Source: Verrucomicrobiota bacterium (lineage in GTDB: Bacteria > Verrucomicrobiota > Verrucomicrobiia > Opitutales > Opitutaceae). Taken from it: a DNA stretch of 64,000 bases. The notes beneath the pieces are model-generated. The model did no database searches. It saw only the letters and a list, made by a program, of their open reading frames with translations, and was not told the DNA's origin. Below, piece after piece: positions 63,979 to 64,000 of this stretch (the stretch's first letter is position 1; the number at the start of each line of letters is the position of its first letter). The stretch is taken from contig JAEZGX010000016.1 of NCBI GenBank assembly GCA_023416735.1, positions 85,357-149,356 of the forward strand. The letters are read 5' to 3'. The position numbers and the translations under genes were made by a program.

Positions 63979-64000
63979 CCCGTTTCCTTAAGGAAACGGG
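63979..64000. repeat. 22-bp perfect palindrome at the window end
   Basis: CCCGTTTCCTT at 63979-63989 is followed by its exact reverse complement at 63990-64000. The flanking AAAAGG suggests the palindrome may continue past the window. It could be a terminator hairpin without loop or an element end. Confidence 0.6.

Overview
The window is GC-rich chromosomal DNA that looks like a member of the Opitutaceae or relatives (Verrucomicrobiota). The reasons are a lexA promoter carrying the palindrome TGTTC-N4-GAACA described for Verrucomicrobia, a GldA/GldF/GldG-type ABC exporter gene set, a NHL-repeat protein with the tandem C-terminal 'vRGlGPsL..NDdW' modules common in this phylum, and many short word-like intergenic repeats of the kind seen in Opitutus-like genomes. 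The assignment is inferred from gene content; no rRNA gene is present. I saw no tRNA, rRNA, CRISPR array, phage or intact insertion sequence.

Layout. 0-7 kb: a partial DUF6941 gene, a PfkB sugar/nucleoside kinase, an ABC-2 exporter (ATPase and permease), two tandem membrane-anchored coiled-coil paralogues each followed by a hairpin terminator, and a NodIJ-like exporter. 7-12 kb: proA, three small exported or membrane proteins of unknown function (two sharing a motif), a small conserved protein on the minus strand, and birA. 12-20.3 kb: a co-oriented gldA-gldF-gldG-DUF4340-AsmA-like cluster. 20.4-31 kb: a large hybrid histidine kinase, an alpha-oxoamine synthase (BioF-like), and a FecI-type sigma factor, FecR anti-sigma factor and STN-domain TonB-dependent receptor. 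31-36 kb: PTS enzyme I-like protein and ispE on the minus strand, then pyrF, ispD and ispF on the plus strand. 36-42 kb: two lipoprotein peptide-binding proteins without permeases, an M28 peptidase and a DUF1698 methyltransferase. 42-49 kb: NHL-repeat protein, lexA, small basic or hydrophilic proteins, a thiol-disulfide/TonB-like secreted protein broken by an apparent frameshift, and a truncated hemoglobin.

49-61.6 kb: a minus-strand locus that reads 7TMR-DISM histidine kinase, LytTR response regulator, 2.5k-residue TPS (filamentous-hemagglutinin type) exoprotein with GLUG and MBG repeats, and its FhaC-type outer-membrane transporter. A decayed pectate-lyase-like fragment follows it. 61.6-64 kb: base composition becomes visibly less GC-rich. 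Three short unrelated plus-strand ORFs are separated by similar ~90-bp elements, an arrangement resembling an integron gene-cassette cluster without an integrase.

The most unusual features are the cassette-like right end, the intergenic word repeats that have become the signal-peptide coding region of three consecutive genes (36.2-39.5 kb) and that also occur as in-frame insertions in mature proteins, the perfect LexA operator, and the 14-residue-periodic tandem coiled-coil paralogues.
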